Part shown: in pieces, positions 10,084 through 25,800 of the stretch | Numbering within the stretch: the first letter of the stretch is position 1 | Layout of the letters: the number at the start of each line of letters is the position of its first letter | NCBI RefSeq assembly: GCF_030848805.1 | Contig: NC_092367.1 | Span: 3,782,001 to 3,846,000, forward strand | Direction of reading: 5' to 3' | DNA from: Temnothorax longispinosus | Taxonomy: Eukaryota > Arthropoda > Insecta > Hymenoptera > Formicidae | Length of the DNA: 64,000 nucleotides | Made by a program: the position numbers and the translations under genes | The notes under the pieces: model-generated | Seen by the model: the letters and a program-made list of their open reading frames with translations, nothing else | Database searches by the model: none | Told to the model about the DNA's origin: nothing

Positions 10084-13000
10084 GATACGTAAAAGGCCAT
10101 CGCTAATAGGGAAACACTTTTCAACGGTACGGTAATAACTGACGAATTATCATTCGACCGGAGCATTATGCAATGGCCCTCAGTAATTCTTGAACCTTGA
10201 ATAAATCAACATTTCGCTGTATAATTGACTCTTTCGCAATCGAATCGTTCAATTCCACAATCTATAAAACGAACTAATTTCAACATCAATTTAATTTACA
10301 ATTGCCGTGGCAAATACGAAAAATTATTACGATGAATTAGTGCGATGCTTAATCATACGTGACACGTGTCGTAAACTAAAACTGTGGTGGAAGTAAGCAG
10401 TTTTTCAGCGCGAAGATTTACAATTCTGCTTTGCTAGCGTCCTGCTGACCAACGTCCGATGATGCGAAGTGATCAGCTGAGTTGACAGTTTACGAGCAAT
10501 AATATGCTACCCGTCTTAACCGTATACAAGATATGAATAATCTGTCGCGATCCAAGTTAAAAGCAGCAACTAATTAATTATCACCCATTATACAAAATCG
10601 CGCGATTAATCAATATCATAGTTCAGGTAGTTTACTATTTGATTGATCGATTGTCATGAGAGAAAGTCTGGGTCAAGGTTCCGAGGTCAGGAAATGAGAA
10701 AGGTCGCGTCAGGGTAGCAATTTATCGAGGGATCACGAAGGAATAAAATATCGACGGGGATAATAAGAAATGCACTCTCACGTGAAAAAGAGAAAATCAA
10801 TACGGTAATAATACATCAGTTAAGTTTGTGATGTAGTAATGTAATGTTAGTAATGTAATATAAAAGATCTATCGCTAATATATATACATATATGATAAAA
10901 GTGTAAAAACGAGAAAGAACTTCGTTTCGGTCTCACGGTGCATTAGCGTGATTACGCAAACACATTCACGCGTTTATTTCATACGCGCGTTTTCTTATTG
11001 CGTAAGTTGTGGAAAAGCCTCGGACGAGTTGTAACACTCGGTGACGAGTCCGTTAAGAGAATCTTTGCGAAGAGAAAACGGTTCCCCCCCCCCCCCCAAC
11101 GGTGTTTCTACTTCTTTATTTATGCCCGCTCTTGCTTGTTCCCAATATTGAGTTGCTAATTGACTCGGGGTCCATCGAGTTTATTGCCGAATCAATATAA
11201 GTAGATCAATGACGCGTTACACTTATTACCAAGCTTATTACACAAATAATATGTCGATCAGCTAATGGAATTTTTCAAATTTTCCGCCATCCAAGATATA
11301 TATGTTAATGCATGATATTTGCAAACTTATTGCATGATTAATGTTGGTTTCAAGGTAACACTTAGGTCAAAGTATAATCTACACGTAACACTTTGCATTT
11401 ATGTTTTGATATTAACACTGCACTTTTACCGCGATCAGCAGCAGTTGATTATACCCTTTACCGCAAAACTGAACGAATCACACATACGAGACTTTCACAA
11501 AAAGTATATTCACAAAGTTCATTTTTATAGCCGGTAATAAATGTTAAAATATCAATTTATGCGAATAAAAAGAATATAATCTTCTAAACTTGATTACTAA
11601 GTTGTACGTATATTATATCTCATTAATGGGTTTATATTTTCATGGTAATGTGTTTTAAAAAACATAAAAAAATGTAAAAGGTATTTTTATAAAGATAAAT
11701 TCGTTACTTGTTCTAAAAGTAAAGAAGGAAAGCAAATTGAAAAGTTAATATTAATTTTGGAAGACTATAAGTCAATACTGTTTAACCCGTTTATCAACTT
11801 ATTGTTAGACTGTAGTAAAAGCTACATGTACCTCAAAAACACGTGTTTATAAATGCATAAAAGGTATGCATTCAATATACACACGTCACACATACATTGT
11901 ATACGGAAGTGATTTAATTGACACACAATTGCTTCATTTCTATGTAACCAAGAAAATAATCGGACATAATCAAAACCAATCCAGACATCGGTAAAAAAGT
12001 AAATTCAAAGAACACGAGACAATGTTTCCCTCAAAAGCAATTTTTGCAAAAACAAGACATTGTAAATAATCAATTTCTGAAAAAAATATTGCGTGTAAAA
12101 AACAAAAGCCAGTTTATAACTGCCGATAGTCACGGCAATAACAGTGTTCCATCCTCTTTGCCGCATGTATGTACATATAAAGTAAGAGAATAATTGCAAC
12201 AATTATTGCGTTTATCCGAGTAATCGTTCTGTTCGTGGAAATTAACAGGAAGCTATATAAGACGGATAAGCAAGCATTTTTAAGCCAATATCCAGTAACG
12301 TAATCTCATTAAAAAATTTATTTGTAAATAACGTTAAAATAATATTTAATAATATTCGCTGTGAACGTTGATCTTCCTCTTTTACTAATTGTGAGTTACA
12401 TATATATCATAGTATATCACATATTATTTAGAAAATTTACAGATAAATATTGACTCGCTAGCTTTTTCGAGCGATCTATACTATAAAGATATATCCATGC
12501 ATATTTACGTTATTATAGCATAACCTCAGTATGTTCAGTTTCATCTAAAATAATTACAAAAAGTTCCCTCACTTATAACTTTGATCCATGTATCTCCCTT
12601 CTCGCAATCTTTCATCTTATTTCGGACCATTCTCCGGACACGCGCGATCTCCGCGACGATCTAAATATTTATAACGCCGAGAAGCCTAAACCCGCCACTC
12701 TGCGCGCGCTTTGTTGAATTATTAATGTTGCGACTGCCATGCTACCGCATGCTCGCGCTCGCGAATCGCCGTGCATTCGCGATATACCGTACACGCTTTG
12801 TCTTTCGAAATATAAGGATGGTCAGGGCACGTCGGAGAACGTGCGAGGTGATAAAATGGTCGCGCGCGGCGCGGTTCGATTCAGCTCGCTCAAGCGAATT
12901 AAATGGAACGAAACAGAAGCGAAGTAACTCCCGCCCGCTCGCCCGCCCGCGGGAATATATATATATATTCTATCGTAATTTCTTGTGTGCGGAATTTACC

Positions 13001-13775
13001 TCGCGTCGCCGAAGAGCGTGCTTTTACGACCGGATCGATCGTCGAGATGCGTACACGACCGCAAGATCATCTTCTCTTTGGTAATGACCGCTTATTTACG
13101 AGCCAACGTCACAGATAGGATTAACTTGCGAGATGCATATACGAGTAATGGTGCATTCACGCGCTCTTTCTTCGCTGCGAGCTCCACGAGATTACTGTAG
13201 AATAAAGATTTCCCACGTTCTCTCATCTATGAATTTTACGATCAATGTAAGATATATTCTTGAAACCGCGTAAAAGCGGATCTCTTCAATACAAAGAGTT
13301 AATTCACTCTCTATTGTTTTTGTTTCTCCACTAAATATTTCGCACTCTCTTCATATTTTTACGTTATTTTATTGAGAGCTTTTCTTTTTGAGATATTAAC
13401 GCACACACTAAAATAAAAAATCTGCATAATAATCGCGTTACATTATACGTCCTTCGTGAAAAGAAATGCAAATTCAGCGTTAACTGCACAACAAAAAAAA
13501 TGATTCACGCAACGAAAACGGCGTCATCAGGATTATTTTCGCGAAGCGAACTAACGCGCTGTTGCCTGGCACCAACGTGCACAGCGCTAAAAACGCGAAG
13601 GAGGTAGTGCCTGATACGATAGCGTGTCATCTGTAATTCATGCAAAACCATCCATTTTTTAACTATGCACTATGCCAGCAAAAATACATTTTCTATTTTC
13701 CAAATAAAGTCCCTATATTTACGTTCTTTTATGAAGAATGTTTGTATTTGTGTAGATAAGTAAGCTTTATCGAGT
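10084..13775. other. Non-coding; C14 homopolymer and a CG-rich patch
   Basis: Mostly AT-rich with no gene recognised. A run of 14 C lies at 11084-11097. A CG-rich patch at about 12630-13200 has several short open frames on one strand without recognisable domains and could be a promoter or 5' exon. The open frames at 11319-11537 and 12005-12202 look like chance openings. Confidence 0.4.
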
Positions 13776-13778
13776 GTA

Positions 13779-13893
13779 CACTGGCGGCAAACGATTCGTT
13801 TCCTGAGATAAGGGGAGAACCTAGAGGCGCCATGGATATAATACTTCTATATGTTTCCTCTTACTTCAGGAAACGAATCGTTGTGCGCCAGTG
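13779..13893. mobile_element. MITE, TA target duplication, 115 bp
   Basis: The ends are CACTGGCGGCAAACGATTCG and, inverted, CACTGGCGCACAACGATTCG, followed by TTTCCTGA on both sides, so terminal repeats are about 28 bp with a few mismatches. Both ends abut TA (13777-13778 and 13894-13895). The centre has no coding capacity. The TA target site suggests a Tc1/mariner-type origin. Confidence 0.75.
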
Positions 13894-13895
13894 TA

Positions 13896-16800
13896 AACAC
13901 GCGCATCTCTAAAAGTCACCTGTCTAATTCAGATAATATGAACGACAAGACAGCTATGACTCGGCTTCGTCGAAGGACGAGATCGATCGTAGGATGATAA
14001 CACGCCACATGATAAAAAAAACTCGCTAAGTACGCGAGGCCGTTACGAGCCCGATACCGGTCGGTGGTTAGCGCGCGAATTGCAAAAGCGCCATCGAGTC
14101 GGCTTTTACGGCTCTGTGACACGCGAGAGAATGCCGATAACATTCGATGAACTCGGAAGAACAACGAAAAAGCCCTTTTGCTCGCCCGCGCAAAAGCCCG
14201 AGCTTTTTCTCGTCGCGACGCGCAGAACCTGGCAATTTTATGGTCACTCGGTTTTGCACACAAATGGCGCGATGCCATCTGAAAGATCCCATGATTTTTC
14301 TAGCTGGAAAATTTAGGTATCACCGCTTCGCCGAACCTGAAATTTTTCCTTGGAGAACAATTTGAAGAGAAAACTTAAAAATTTTTGCTTCAGTGTAAAA
14401 TATTCTGATAATCAAATTTTGAATTAAAATTCTAGGTACCTATAGTCTAATGAAATTGAAATAAGTACGGTCTTGCCATTTTCAATCCTTTAATTTATGT
14501 CATGAGCATGAAACTCGTACATCATCCGCAAAATGGTTGCGGATGCACGTCTGAGTGGCGATGACCCATCTTTATGAATGCAACTGATGACTTGATTCTC
14601 CGATTCGAAACTCGAATAGCATAATAAAATGGCGATGAATATATATGAAGGATCAAAGGCAGCGCAATCGTTGAAAAAAACATGAATTATCATATCGGCT
14701 TTTACTTCCGTTACTGACATCATGTGCGGTATCTCCTTGACTCCTTGTGTGACTAATAATTCTTTCTGATTATCAAGACCGATTTGGTGCAACATTATAA
14801 AGTATACATTAATGCAAAAATACTCGCAAAAATATATTCTAAAACAATAAATTCTTGCATTCCTAGTGTCTATTTTTATATTTTTTTAATCAAGAGAGAA
14901 ATATTGATGTATTACGTTACTAAAATTAAATAACTTTAATATTTAGAATATTAACAGCATATACCAAGTTTTTTGCACTTTCAACTTTTTCTAGAGGAAG
15001 CGAGTAACTGTATATATTTAATATCTCTTGGAAATGAGCTTTTTATCGATAATCGCAATTTATTTCACGGCCGTTATTCTAATCGTCATTAATCATTCCG
15101 GGAGAGTCCTCGGGCGCGCGTTCGAAGGCGTTGACCGATCTGTACGTACCCTAAATGCAACGTTGATTCTGTTATCCCGGTCGAACGTTGCCGGCATAAC
15201 AAGTGAGAGATAGATAATGGTATTACGCGCGGCGAGGAGAGACGAGACGGAAACGAGGCTACCTCGACTAGGAGGCCGAGATAGACGCACGTAGCGGGAG
15301 GCGGAATACGATCCTGATTGCCAAGGAGAAATCTTGCAGCGTGATCTCGGACGCGAGCGAGGCATAATGTGTCTTCGCCGAGACGAGCGAGAAGAGTACG
15401 CGGTATTAAATTATAGATATACGGCCTGGAATCATGACCGGTGGCGAGCAACGGTTTCGGGAAATTTTGAATATATTGTCGGTATCAAAAAGATCTTGTG
15501 ACAACAGAACTATAACTTTCCAGATGACTTATTTGCACGACTAACCTTATATTTTTCATTATTTAATATATTTCATTTCTTGTAACTTTTCCAGCAATTA
15601 CTAATTCTTACTAAATTATGAAGCGATATAGTGTGAATCGATTATCAAAGTGAAAATAATTTAGTTTCTTTACTGTGAAGTAAACAATTACGATAATTCA
15701 AAATTCTTCCAGTTATAGCGCAGTGCAAAGTAATAATTTATAAAGAATCGATTTCGGAGAAACCGCAGTTTGATTAATATATAAAAACATGGGCGTTCAT
15801 TAAAACCTTCAAAGAGCGTCTGCTTGCATCATCCGTTAGCAAGACTAAAGTTAGTTGTTGTTGCCAGTGGCATTCCGCGTATAGAATAGCCTTACACATG
15901 AATACAGTAACGCGAAACCGTAGGCGAAGTATAGATTGAAGATTAAAAAACAAACAAGGTCCCTTCCAGTCCGCGCCTCCATGCTAAACACGGAGAACAC
16001 TGTTCACAATTATCGTGGAACGGCCTTTTAAACGGCAAATTCAGGTCGATATTAATGATGCGTCTTGGGAAAAAGATGGGAAAGAATGGGAAATATACTA
16101 TCACGGAGAAAATGCACAGAACATTGCATCTATTTAATAAAAAAATAAAGAATTATTGCATTGTATCTCTTAAAAAAATTAACTACAATATCCAACAAAT
16201 ATGGAATTTATTAAAACATGACAAGTAAAAAAATCTCTAAAAGTGTTCATTATGTCTTTGTTTTCCTGTAAAGTTATAATATAAAAATGAGTAATTAATA
16301 ACCTACATAAGTTTATATTAAAATTATTATACCTTAACTTGAAACGCAGCATCTAAATTTAAGTGAAACACGAACTCATCAACATTGGCCTTAACGTCGT
16401 ATATAATTCCATCGTACGATACGTTATTATATAATAACGATAAATCTTGCCAAGACCGTGACGACCGCAATGTGTAGACCATTTACGTCACGGACATAAT
16501 GAAGAATAAATATGTGATATACACATGAGTGATAGGCGGTTGTGTGGAGACTGAGGCTTACTCACGCATTCGGACGATATAACGCCGCGTTTAGGCAGGC
16601 AAGGTAATTCTTGCATCCTAAAGGAGCACTCGACGTGTCGTGATTAATCGGCTAATTGACTTTTCATGAATTTTAATGAACACAGCCGGACGAGCACTCG
16701 AGATAGTAGTTTGTATTCATCCTGCTATAATTTTATGTGCAGAGTGGATACATTGTTCGCATTCAATATATACTATATAAAACGCTCTCCGAGCATTTTC

Positions 16801-19800
16801 TCCCGAAAATATCCTTTAACAAACTTCTAGAACGTACAACTTTCTATAAAAAATTTGATGAAACGTTCCTGGCAATTTTTAAGTATTGCATATTAAAAAG
16901 ACTGTCAAATTTTGACAGCCAAAATTAAAATTCTGTGAAAGTAAAGTCTACTTAAAATCAAATTAAGAATAATGTCTTTCTGTATATGTATTCATGCGTC
17001 TCTAAAGAAATGAACACAATATTCTTTACTTTTATACAAATATAATTAGATAGTTATTGATATTTTTCTTGAAATTAAGTTATAGATAATAATATTCTTA
17101 GGTCAAATTGCTGATATTCACAATTAACAGAAAATGTGATACTTATTGTTAGAATATACTCTGTAAAATGATTACGTAAATGTAAATCAGCGTTTTAATA
17201 ATTTAAATAATTTACTCGTTTTTGGAACATGTATATATTTCTTCATGAGATATTGCTTGTCTGACGAACCTCATTCTAAAATATAATTACGATACCGATA
17301 TGTGCATATATTATGTGCATATTCTTTTGGAAAACATTTTTGAATGTGCTGTCTTTAATCTTTGTGGCCATAGTGGTTCACAGCAATGACCTAATTTTGA
17401 TAATGCACATTTTAAAAAAACTGTAGCATTACATTTTAAAAAATACATTGTGAAAAGAGGAGTAACAGCCATAAGAATTTGAAAAGCCAAGTCGCGCCAC
17501 GGTGAAAAAAATTGTATCAGATATCTCAATCTGAGGGAACGTTTATTATTATTCCGTCACGTTCATTTATTATCAATAGAAAACAGCATGTGAACGAGTT
17601 GGCTTGCTAAAAATATCACGTTAAACACGTGATGCAATATGCACGCACGCGGGCGTGCACGTGCATGTGTCAGCTAGCTCTCTCGGCAGAAGAATCGTCA
17701 AAGATCTCTTGTGTAAATCATCCAGGCAAGATGGCCCCTCCCCGTTCAGTCCATCGATTGCATCGCGCCGCAGAGATGTGGGAGTATGAAAGGTGCGCCG
17801 TGCGTTGCTTATGCGTGAATAGCGCGTTCCGTTGTGTAATCCGCGGCGCGCATCGATGCACTTTAAGGCGCGTTCCCCTAAACCCTTGCTAAAGTACACG
17901 CGAAACGCGCTTTGACAGATCGGGACATCAAGAAGAAATTGAAACCTAAAAAATCTCAAATTTCTTTATAAATATTCTGAGATTAACTTTTACTTCATTC
18001 AATTGAATCCCGAAATGCCTGCCGCATTAGGAAAAACAACAGATTGATATAAACAAAGCAAAGCTCTGTATTTTTATAATAAACTTGATTTATAAACGAG
18101 GTACGCTATGGTCATCAAAGCTAGAGAAATTAAATTTATTACACTCTAATTTTGTCCCTCTTTAATCACTTTTATCATATTATTGGACTTAATGACCTGG
18201 CGAGAAACTTATCGTAGGTAAAGGGCCATAGACTGGTGTACGATAGTCTGTTCTATACAAACTCGCACACGGGAGGAGACAAGCCTTTTTCCCTCGGTTA
18301 AGTCAAATGGACCGAACGTGTTCACCGGTCCCTGTAATCGAGTCAACGAATTTTCATACTCCCGGAGACAGAACGTCTCTACCAGACGCTAATTTCATTG
18401 CACATTACTACGATAGGTGTCATCTTTTTTTAGCTCACAAACGCTGAGAATAAAGGGGAACCAAAGAAGCGAGATTAAAAGCAAAAATATAAATAAAAAT
18501 TTAGGGATTAATAAATTGCCTGTCACACCGCAATCTCAAATTCGAAGTTTGTTAAAATAAGGTTTACCTGACGTAATAAGAAAAGAGGATCTTTCACATC
18601 GGAGAAGCTAACGATGGAATCACGAGAACGCACGTGGATACAGCATCGAGGAAGGAGCGCATACAAAAAGTGCAAATAAATCGTCCGCTTTAACCACTGT
18701 CAGTCGTGCTTTCCGCGGGTTGGCAAGATATTTGCGGACTCCATCTGAAGTCAAGTGACTGCGTACATATACTTTCTAATTATACGTACGATCTCGTCTC
18801 CCATCTACTTTTCTCGTCGGCTACGCGGGGAATGCAAGAACGTGAAAGAGGAATACCTAGGTGAAAAGCAGGCGTGTCTGCGGAATCGTTAGCGCGACTT
18901 CTCTGCCGGAGATTTGTGAAAGAACGCACCATCAACGGCGCAAAAAAAAACTGGTCAATTCTACGACGTGACGCGGGAAACATGCGGTGGCTTCAATCAT
19001 GATCTAGCTGGGATTTTTCCGTGGAACGCAATCGTGAAATGATCGTCAATCGACGTCGGTACAGTTTCGCGCAGTATAATACCGAAGGATTAAGTGTATG
19101 AGCAGTCCGCAAAAAGGGACGATGTAATATTGATTATTAGTGGTCGGTGGAGCTTACTTGCAATGGCAAAAATATACCAATATATTAGAAAAGAAAAAAA
19201 CTGCACTGTGTTATAATTTATGCTATAATGATATTTATGTTATAATATACGACTGCTGTATATATAATAGTACAATTATTACATTATATTATAATTAATG
19301 TTATTATAACTACATTTCGTAATCTTTTAAAGGAGTTCGTTCTTTATACTTCTTTGTAGTACTTATAAAGTCTCAGGGTTAAAATCGATATCTTAAATGG
19401 ATGGACTCTTAAAGCAATTTGTGTAAAATTTCCTTCTTAGATCCTTTATTTTCAACATAATTCCTATTTGCATAGCAAATTAAAAAAAAACCCAAACGTT
19501 TCCTGCCATCAAAACCGAGGATAGTATCGGAAAAGCTAGTACATACGTTAGAAAGATGGCGAGCAATGTTTGCAAAAAGGACGGTAGATACTGCGAGCTA
19601 CTAGCTATAGCACAAGCAACTGCATAGAGTAGAGTGCAACAGCGGTCGAATTGGCACAGTTGCTAGTGCAACAGTCCCGCAGCTTCTATGCGCTATGCGA
19701 TTCATCCGATGCATTTTCCCTCCACGAGCAACCTATCAAACTATCTCGATGCAATATCGATAACGCGATTCACGTAGAATTTCGCACAAATATTCCCCCG

Positions 19801-22800
19801 TACGTGATTCGTTGTATTTTATGCAGTTTTGCTCGTGCTATTGTGCGAGAAAGTACAAAAGTAAAGTTTACTCATTTTCTAGCAATTATACCACGTTATT
19901 ACTTTTATCAAGTAGATTGCCAAGCTAGATTGCTAATTGGAACATGAAATGGAGAGCATATAGGCTACGATGGAAAACAGGAAATGTGCTTAAGATTTTA
20001 ATAATTTAAAGTATGCGGGGAAATAAACGCGCGATCACGCAGCTAGTAATACAAAATAAAACGAATGAACCGGAAACGTTGTAAATGCACACGATCACAG
20101 AGTTTACTTTCTTCTTCTTCGCGATATAGCGCTACCGTTTAGCGCGCGCGATTTGCATGAAGAATAAGCGATGCACCTACGCTCCCAAGAATCTCTCTCG
20201 TGAGAAAGGACACAGAGGATCAACGATCTCTTGTAAACATCGAATGGCGAATCGCGGAAATTTTCGCACGACCCTGATATTTTATGACCTGCCGCCGTTT
20301 TACGCAAGGATAATGCCATCCATTTGTTTCGCCGTTCCTCCGTGCCTTCTAGTATATTTTCATTATGCGACCGAGATAACAATTCCATTCAGCGCGCAAA
20401 CAGTTAAATTATACCGTACATACGCCTCAACAGATCACTCGCATCCACTGTAATATTTTTCCTGTCTCCTTTTTAAAGCCATCAGTCAGGTGCAATGTAT
20501 CCACGTCCGCCCTCGTGAAAAAAATTACACGACATCGCGCAACGAGAAACGAGAAACCCCAACGCGTATGCGCTGGGGATAATTAAGAAATCAGCCGATC
20601 GTTATCGCGCATGACAACTGATAAATATGCATCGGGGACGCTAGCCGCTCGCTATTGTTCCACGAACGAAATGTCGCGAGTTACCTCGGAAATTGCTTAA
20701 CGCCACGACCGGCAAGAGTTACGAATTTTACTCTGAATTCACGGTTTCTGGAACTGACTCTTGCCTCGTTTTAAACCTATTTCTACGTATCGCATGCGCG
20801 ACGTTAACGTTACGCGAATTCGAAAAACACGAAATGGACAGAACGTGAAAAAGGGAGCACCGCGGAAACGACGCGACGACACGATGCTCGCGCGTTCTAC
20901 TCTAGTTACTCATCGTTTCTCGACACTGTTTCAGACGATGACTAAACCCGACATTCGCAGAAATCCCCTTTTATATGAATTTATAAAGATAAACAAATAA
21001 AAGTAAGCTTAAAATGGTACGTAGCTTGGTATTTTCGAAAACGTGTACATACGGAGTAGTGATAAAGTTAAAATAATGCGAGTGCTAACGAGCGCGATAA
21101 CAATGAATTGCCGCTAGAATTAGCGCCATTAACGTTACGCTCTAATTGTAATGCACAAAGAAACGTATCAGTTTATTGTATCGCAGAATACTACCTTCAA
21201 AACAGCACGTAGTAAAAACTTTAGTTTGTCCCTTAGTAACGTACCAGTCAAATACAAAGTAGACTATAAGCAAAACAGTAATAATGTCGAAATAATTAAA
21301 CGTAAATTAAACATTGAAAGTAATTATTATTGCGGAAATTTAGAATATAATAAAAACAAGATATATTATTATATATCTCTTTTAATCATCTCCAAATGAT
21401 ACAATTTTCTGATAATAATTTTAAGATTATATTTTCAATATATCCCTTTTCTAAATTGAGAATATAAAAATTTATTTTTGTAAGGCTAGAAATTGTAAAT
21501 AAAAGATTAATTCCGACAAACATCGAAAGTTACAATGTATTTATAATCAAATTAGTTGTATTATAACATCCGGCAGAGCGACAAATAGGCAGGAGAGATG
21601 ATAGAAAGGCGCGAGACCGCAGCAGAGAACCACGGAACGCAATCCAAACCTAAGCAAAACGATTCGGCCGAGACGACGGACTTTAATCGCGTTTCAAGCG
21701 AGAATAAACGAGCTAACCTCGGCGATCTTTCGCGTGCGCCAACCGATGGGGGGCAACACACCGCGGTACGGCGGGGTTCAACGACCGTAAATTTTGTTTA
21801 CGAAAATCCTTTCGTGAGGCGAGAAGAGGTCTTGAGAGCGACGCTGGCGGGCCCGATAAGTGGGCGGCCCGTTCGCTCATCGGCGATATGTTAACGCGCG
21901 AATCGATATGTTTCGTTGTCAAAAGACCGCCGCCACTGTGCCGATGGCCAAGATCCACCTTCGTTTCACATAATTTCGCATAAATTCAAAATAACCATAT
22001 AAAAGAACCATTATATGACACCAATACTATAGATACCAATTTTACCTTTCACAATCCAACGGGACATATCTCTCTCGCGCTTGAGCAAAATCTAAGCGCG
22101 TATCCAGGGCTTTTGAGGGGATAATTAACGGTGATAAAAACAGGCAAAATCTATACTGTGAACGATAATTGAAGAATTGTTTACCATAATTTTGATATCA
22201 ATCTCTTTAGACGAAATAGCATGTCTCAAATACTTGCTCGAGTGTTCTAAGGAGGCACTGAATTACTACAATCACGTTTTCTCGGCGTGTTGCCGCAAAT
22301 GAAAGAGATTGATAAGGTGCATATAAGATCGTTATCCAAGATCGCGCGAAATTTATATCGAAAGCAGGCGAAAGCGAAAGATACCTGGGGCATTTTAATT
22401 AGAACCCGATGCAGCACGCTCGTATTTCCATGCGGATATGGTAATACAGATATTACAGTTGATAACTTCATCTCTCGACTGGATTCTTATTTCGTACTTC
22501 CATATTCATTCCTTTCAATGTAACCATAGAAGTAACAACGATAAACCACGAAGGTTTCTAATACGTAAGCTATTCTCTTCTCAATATCTATATGAGAAAG
22601 AGCTTGATAATAATATGTAAATAAGAAAAATGTACGATTGTGGCCCCAAGGATAATATTTCACATCTACACTATGGCTATTTTACATCTGGTGAAAAAAA
22701 TGTTTATCAAGTAAGTCTTGTATTATATTATGTTAAGCGTCAAGCGAAATTGAATAGAATATAAAACTCAATAAAATGCAATTAGTTCTCTCATAAATAA

Positions 22801-25800
22801 ATCACGAATTTCGTATCGCGTGCAATGATGCTAGTTCCACCTCCGAATTTAGTGCGTTAATTCGTTTGCATCAACAAGTGGAATAAACCGTATATATATG
22901 TATATAGCAATGTTGCAGAATACGAAATAATTCGCAAACGTTACGGCCAAACTACGCGGATAAAAATGTTCGGTACATGATAATTCAACGAATTTTAAAA
23001 GCAATATTAAAATGATTTATAGCACAAGAATTCATACGCTTAGAGCACATTGGCGAATGCTGTATCATTAATCATAGAAAAAAAACTCTCATTGAGATTG
23101 CAACAGCCAATTTGGTTACGAAATCTAAACGGCATATTCCATTGTGTGAAGTACAAAATTAATTGAAGTTACATAGTCGTATAGCACTTTCATCGTACGT
23201 TTTATTAATCAGTCGCACGCGTGTAAATTTTAACGTCGCAGATCTTTTCGACGTGCGCGACACAGGCTTTACGAAACTTTCTATTTGCCTTCTTGGCCGA
23301 GAGCTAATAACCGACGTATTCTCGCACGTCGATCGGGGTGACGTCCGTTATCGGTTATCAGTATACTCGCGGCCGCGGTACGCGAGCGGGCGAACGTACC
23401 GATATCGATTGCACTTTTCGAATCGTGCGGAACGCGGCGATTATTCAATCTCTCGAATGACACACGCCGTTGCACGAGCAGCGCCTCGCTGTCTGCGATG
23501 CCTACCGAAGGCCTCCCCCCGCCCGAGTGCTAACCACAGCGGCTCTCAACGCCGAGATTCTCAGAATGCAGCCTCGCAACGCGCATAGAAATCTGGCCGC
23601 TTAGCAACAACGAAACGCTTGCGGAGCGAACGGACGAGCGAGCGAACGCCGGTCGCCAACCGTACGATAGATGCACCAGTGAATGACCGACCGGTTGAGC
23701 AATACTGTTGGACAATCGATCCTTTTGCTAAACCAAGCAGAATCAGTCATTAGTCATTCGTTATACGAGCGAAATATTACAAGTGGTCTTTTTACCGTGG
23801 TATCTCGTTTAACTCGGTAATACGTGATTCTCGCGTTAATAAACAGTGCGTGAATTTATCCACTTTTTAAGACATTTTCAAAATCTTTCTTATATTCTCT
23901 AAAACTTTTTTCAATGTTTTTTAGAAAATATATACAGAAAACATTTGGTAATATTATAATACAATTGTATGTGTAATCCGTTTTATCACCGTTCTGTGCC
24001 AAATATGAAAACATACCATATATACGAAAAAAAATCTGGCTTCTACCCGTCTTTTTAAAACAAAATACTTTCTAAAAAAGAAGTGATTCAATAATTATTA
24101 TCGTCATCCGTTTAACTTTCAGATGAATTTTACGTAAAAACTTTGCTATCAGGAATTAGTAACGAGGAAAGAGTTAAAGATGATGGAATCGTCAGTGAAT
24201 GGCCAATATAAATGACCGCTTTGATTTATGATTGCAACTGCGTTAGAATCCTCTCTTATTAGAAACTAGATGCTTTAAAGTTCTTATTAGAAATTTAATG
24301 TTCCTTCTATTTTCCTATACTATTAGAGAACAATTTTAATACTAGAAGTATTGTATATATGTGTATATATATATATAAACAAATTGTATTACTAAATTCC
24401 ATAATATAAGTGCGTTGCATTTACATCGGCTTGTATATATGTTAAGCACGTGTCGGACTACTCGCGAGTTTTATTATTTCTCTAAAAGTGGCGTAATACA
24501 TACCATCATATATGTTTAACACGTTTTTTACTCTTTTATTAAAAAATATCGACTGGCTTTTATCATTTATTACCACGATCGCCTCCTCTCTTTCTCTCTC
24601 TCTCTTCTGGTTAAGTTGATTAAGTTATTAATTAATTATATCGTAACGGCTCTGTCATGTTTCTTAAATATTCATTATACATATACCCTTTCATGGTAAT
24701 TTCTTAATAAAGATTACAAAGAAAGAGCAGAGTATAAAAAGCTATGACGCACTCGCACGAGAAGATCGAGGTGAATCATTATTTCGCGTTTCTCGCCTGT
24801 GTGATATGAATTGGGTATAGCGCGATAATGAACTTTAGCTAAGTTGTCCCACAGACGAGTATTAACCCTCGACTGAAGTACTGCAATCCACGTTACATAA
24901 CCGAAGTTACCGGGTACCCGAGGGAGTTGAGAGGATATATTTCTATCACGTTGAAGGCCGGCGAAGTGTTTTCCCGTAGTAATATCTTATAATCCTATTT
25001 GCACGAGTATAGCTCTCGCGTCCAGGTGAAATTAAACTCCAAATAGCATTTTAAATTTCCTTCAGTAGCTCATTAATATTACTTATTCTTTCATCTCTTA
25101 ACGCGACGTAACAAAAAAAAAACTGAAATTACTACAATCCTACTTGTGCGGGACGCGAATACCGAGAGTTGGATCACCCTCGTTGATATTACGAATCTCG
25201 CGTGTCGTGTAACACAGTTGCAGACCGGGGTGGCAGGTTTACCAGCGCGATGTAACGGCAATTAATGCTTATCGTGGCAACGACGAGATTATTGAAACAG
25301 GGATACCTTCCATGGAGAAGTTTGAATTATTTAGTACCGACGAAGTCGGCGTAACACGTATCATTTCGCGCAAGAACAATAATTTCTATCGCAATAAATA
25401 ATAAATCGTCATATCTCCGCAAAGAAAGCAGCTTGCGACAAAAGAAAAGCAATACTGCGAACGTTCTCAATCAGTTGCCAATCCTTAATTTATCTACTGG
25501 ATTTTATATGCTCTCTCTTTCTCTCTTTTACAAATAAATTTAATTTAAAACGATTAACTTTTATGTTGCTGAAATCGAGCACGAGTTTTACATTAAATAA
25601 AAAAAACGAACCACACGGAGCAAACGGCAAACGTTTAGTGCTAAATGCGCGGCGAGAATACCGGTCTGTGCATTTTTCCCTCTTCCCCGCTGGCCGAGAG
25701 ATCGGAGCCCCTATACAATCGGCGTTTTTACGAGCGAGGCGATCCACAATGCAACCGGTTGTTGCGACGATAAAACGCAGTCGAACGACGGGATCGCAAC

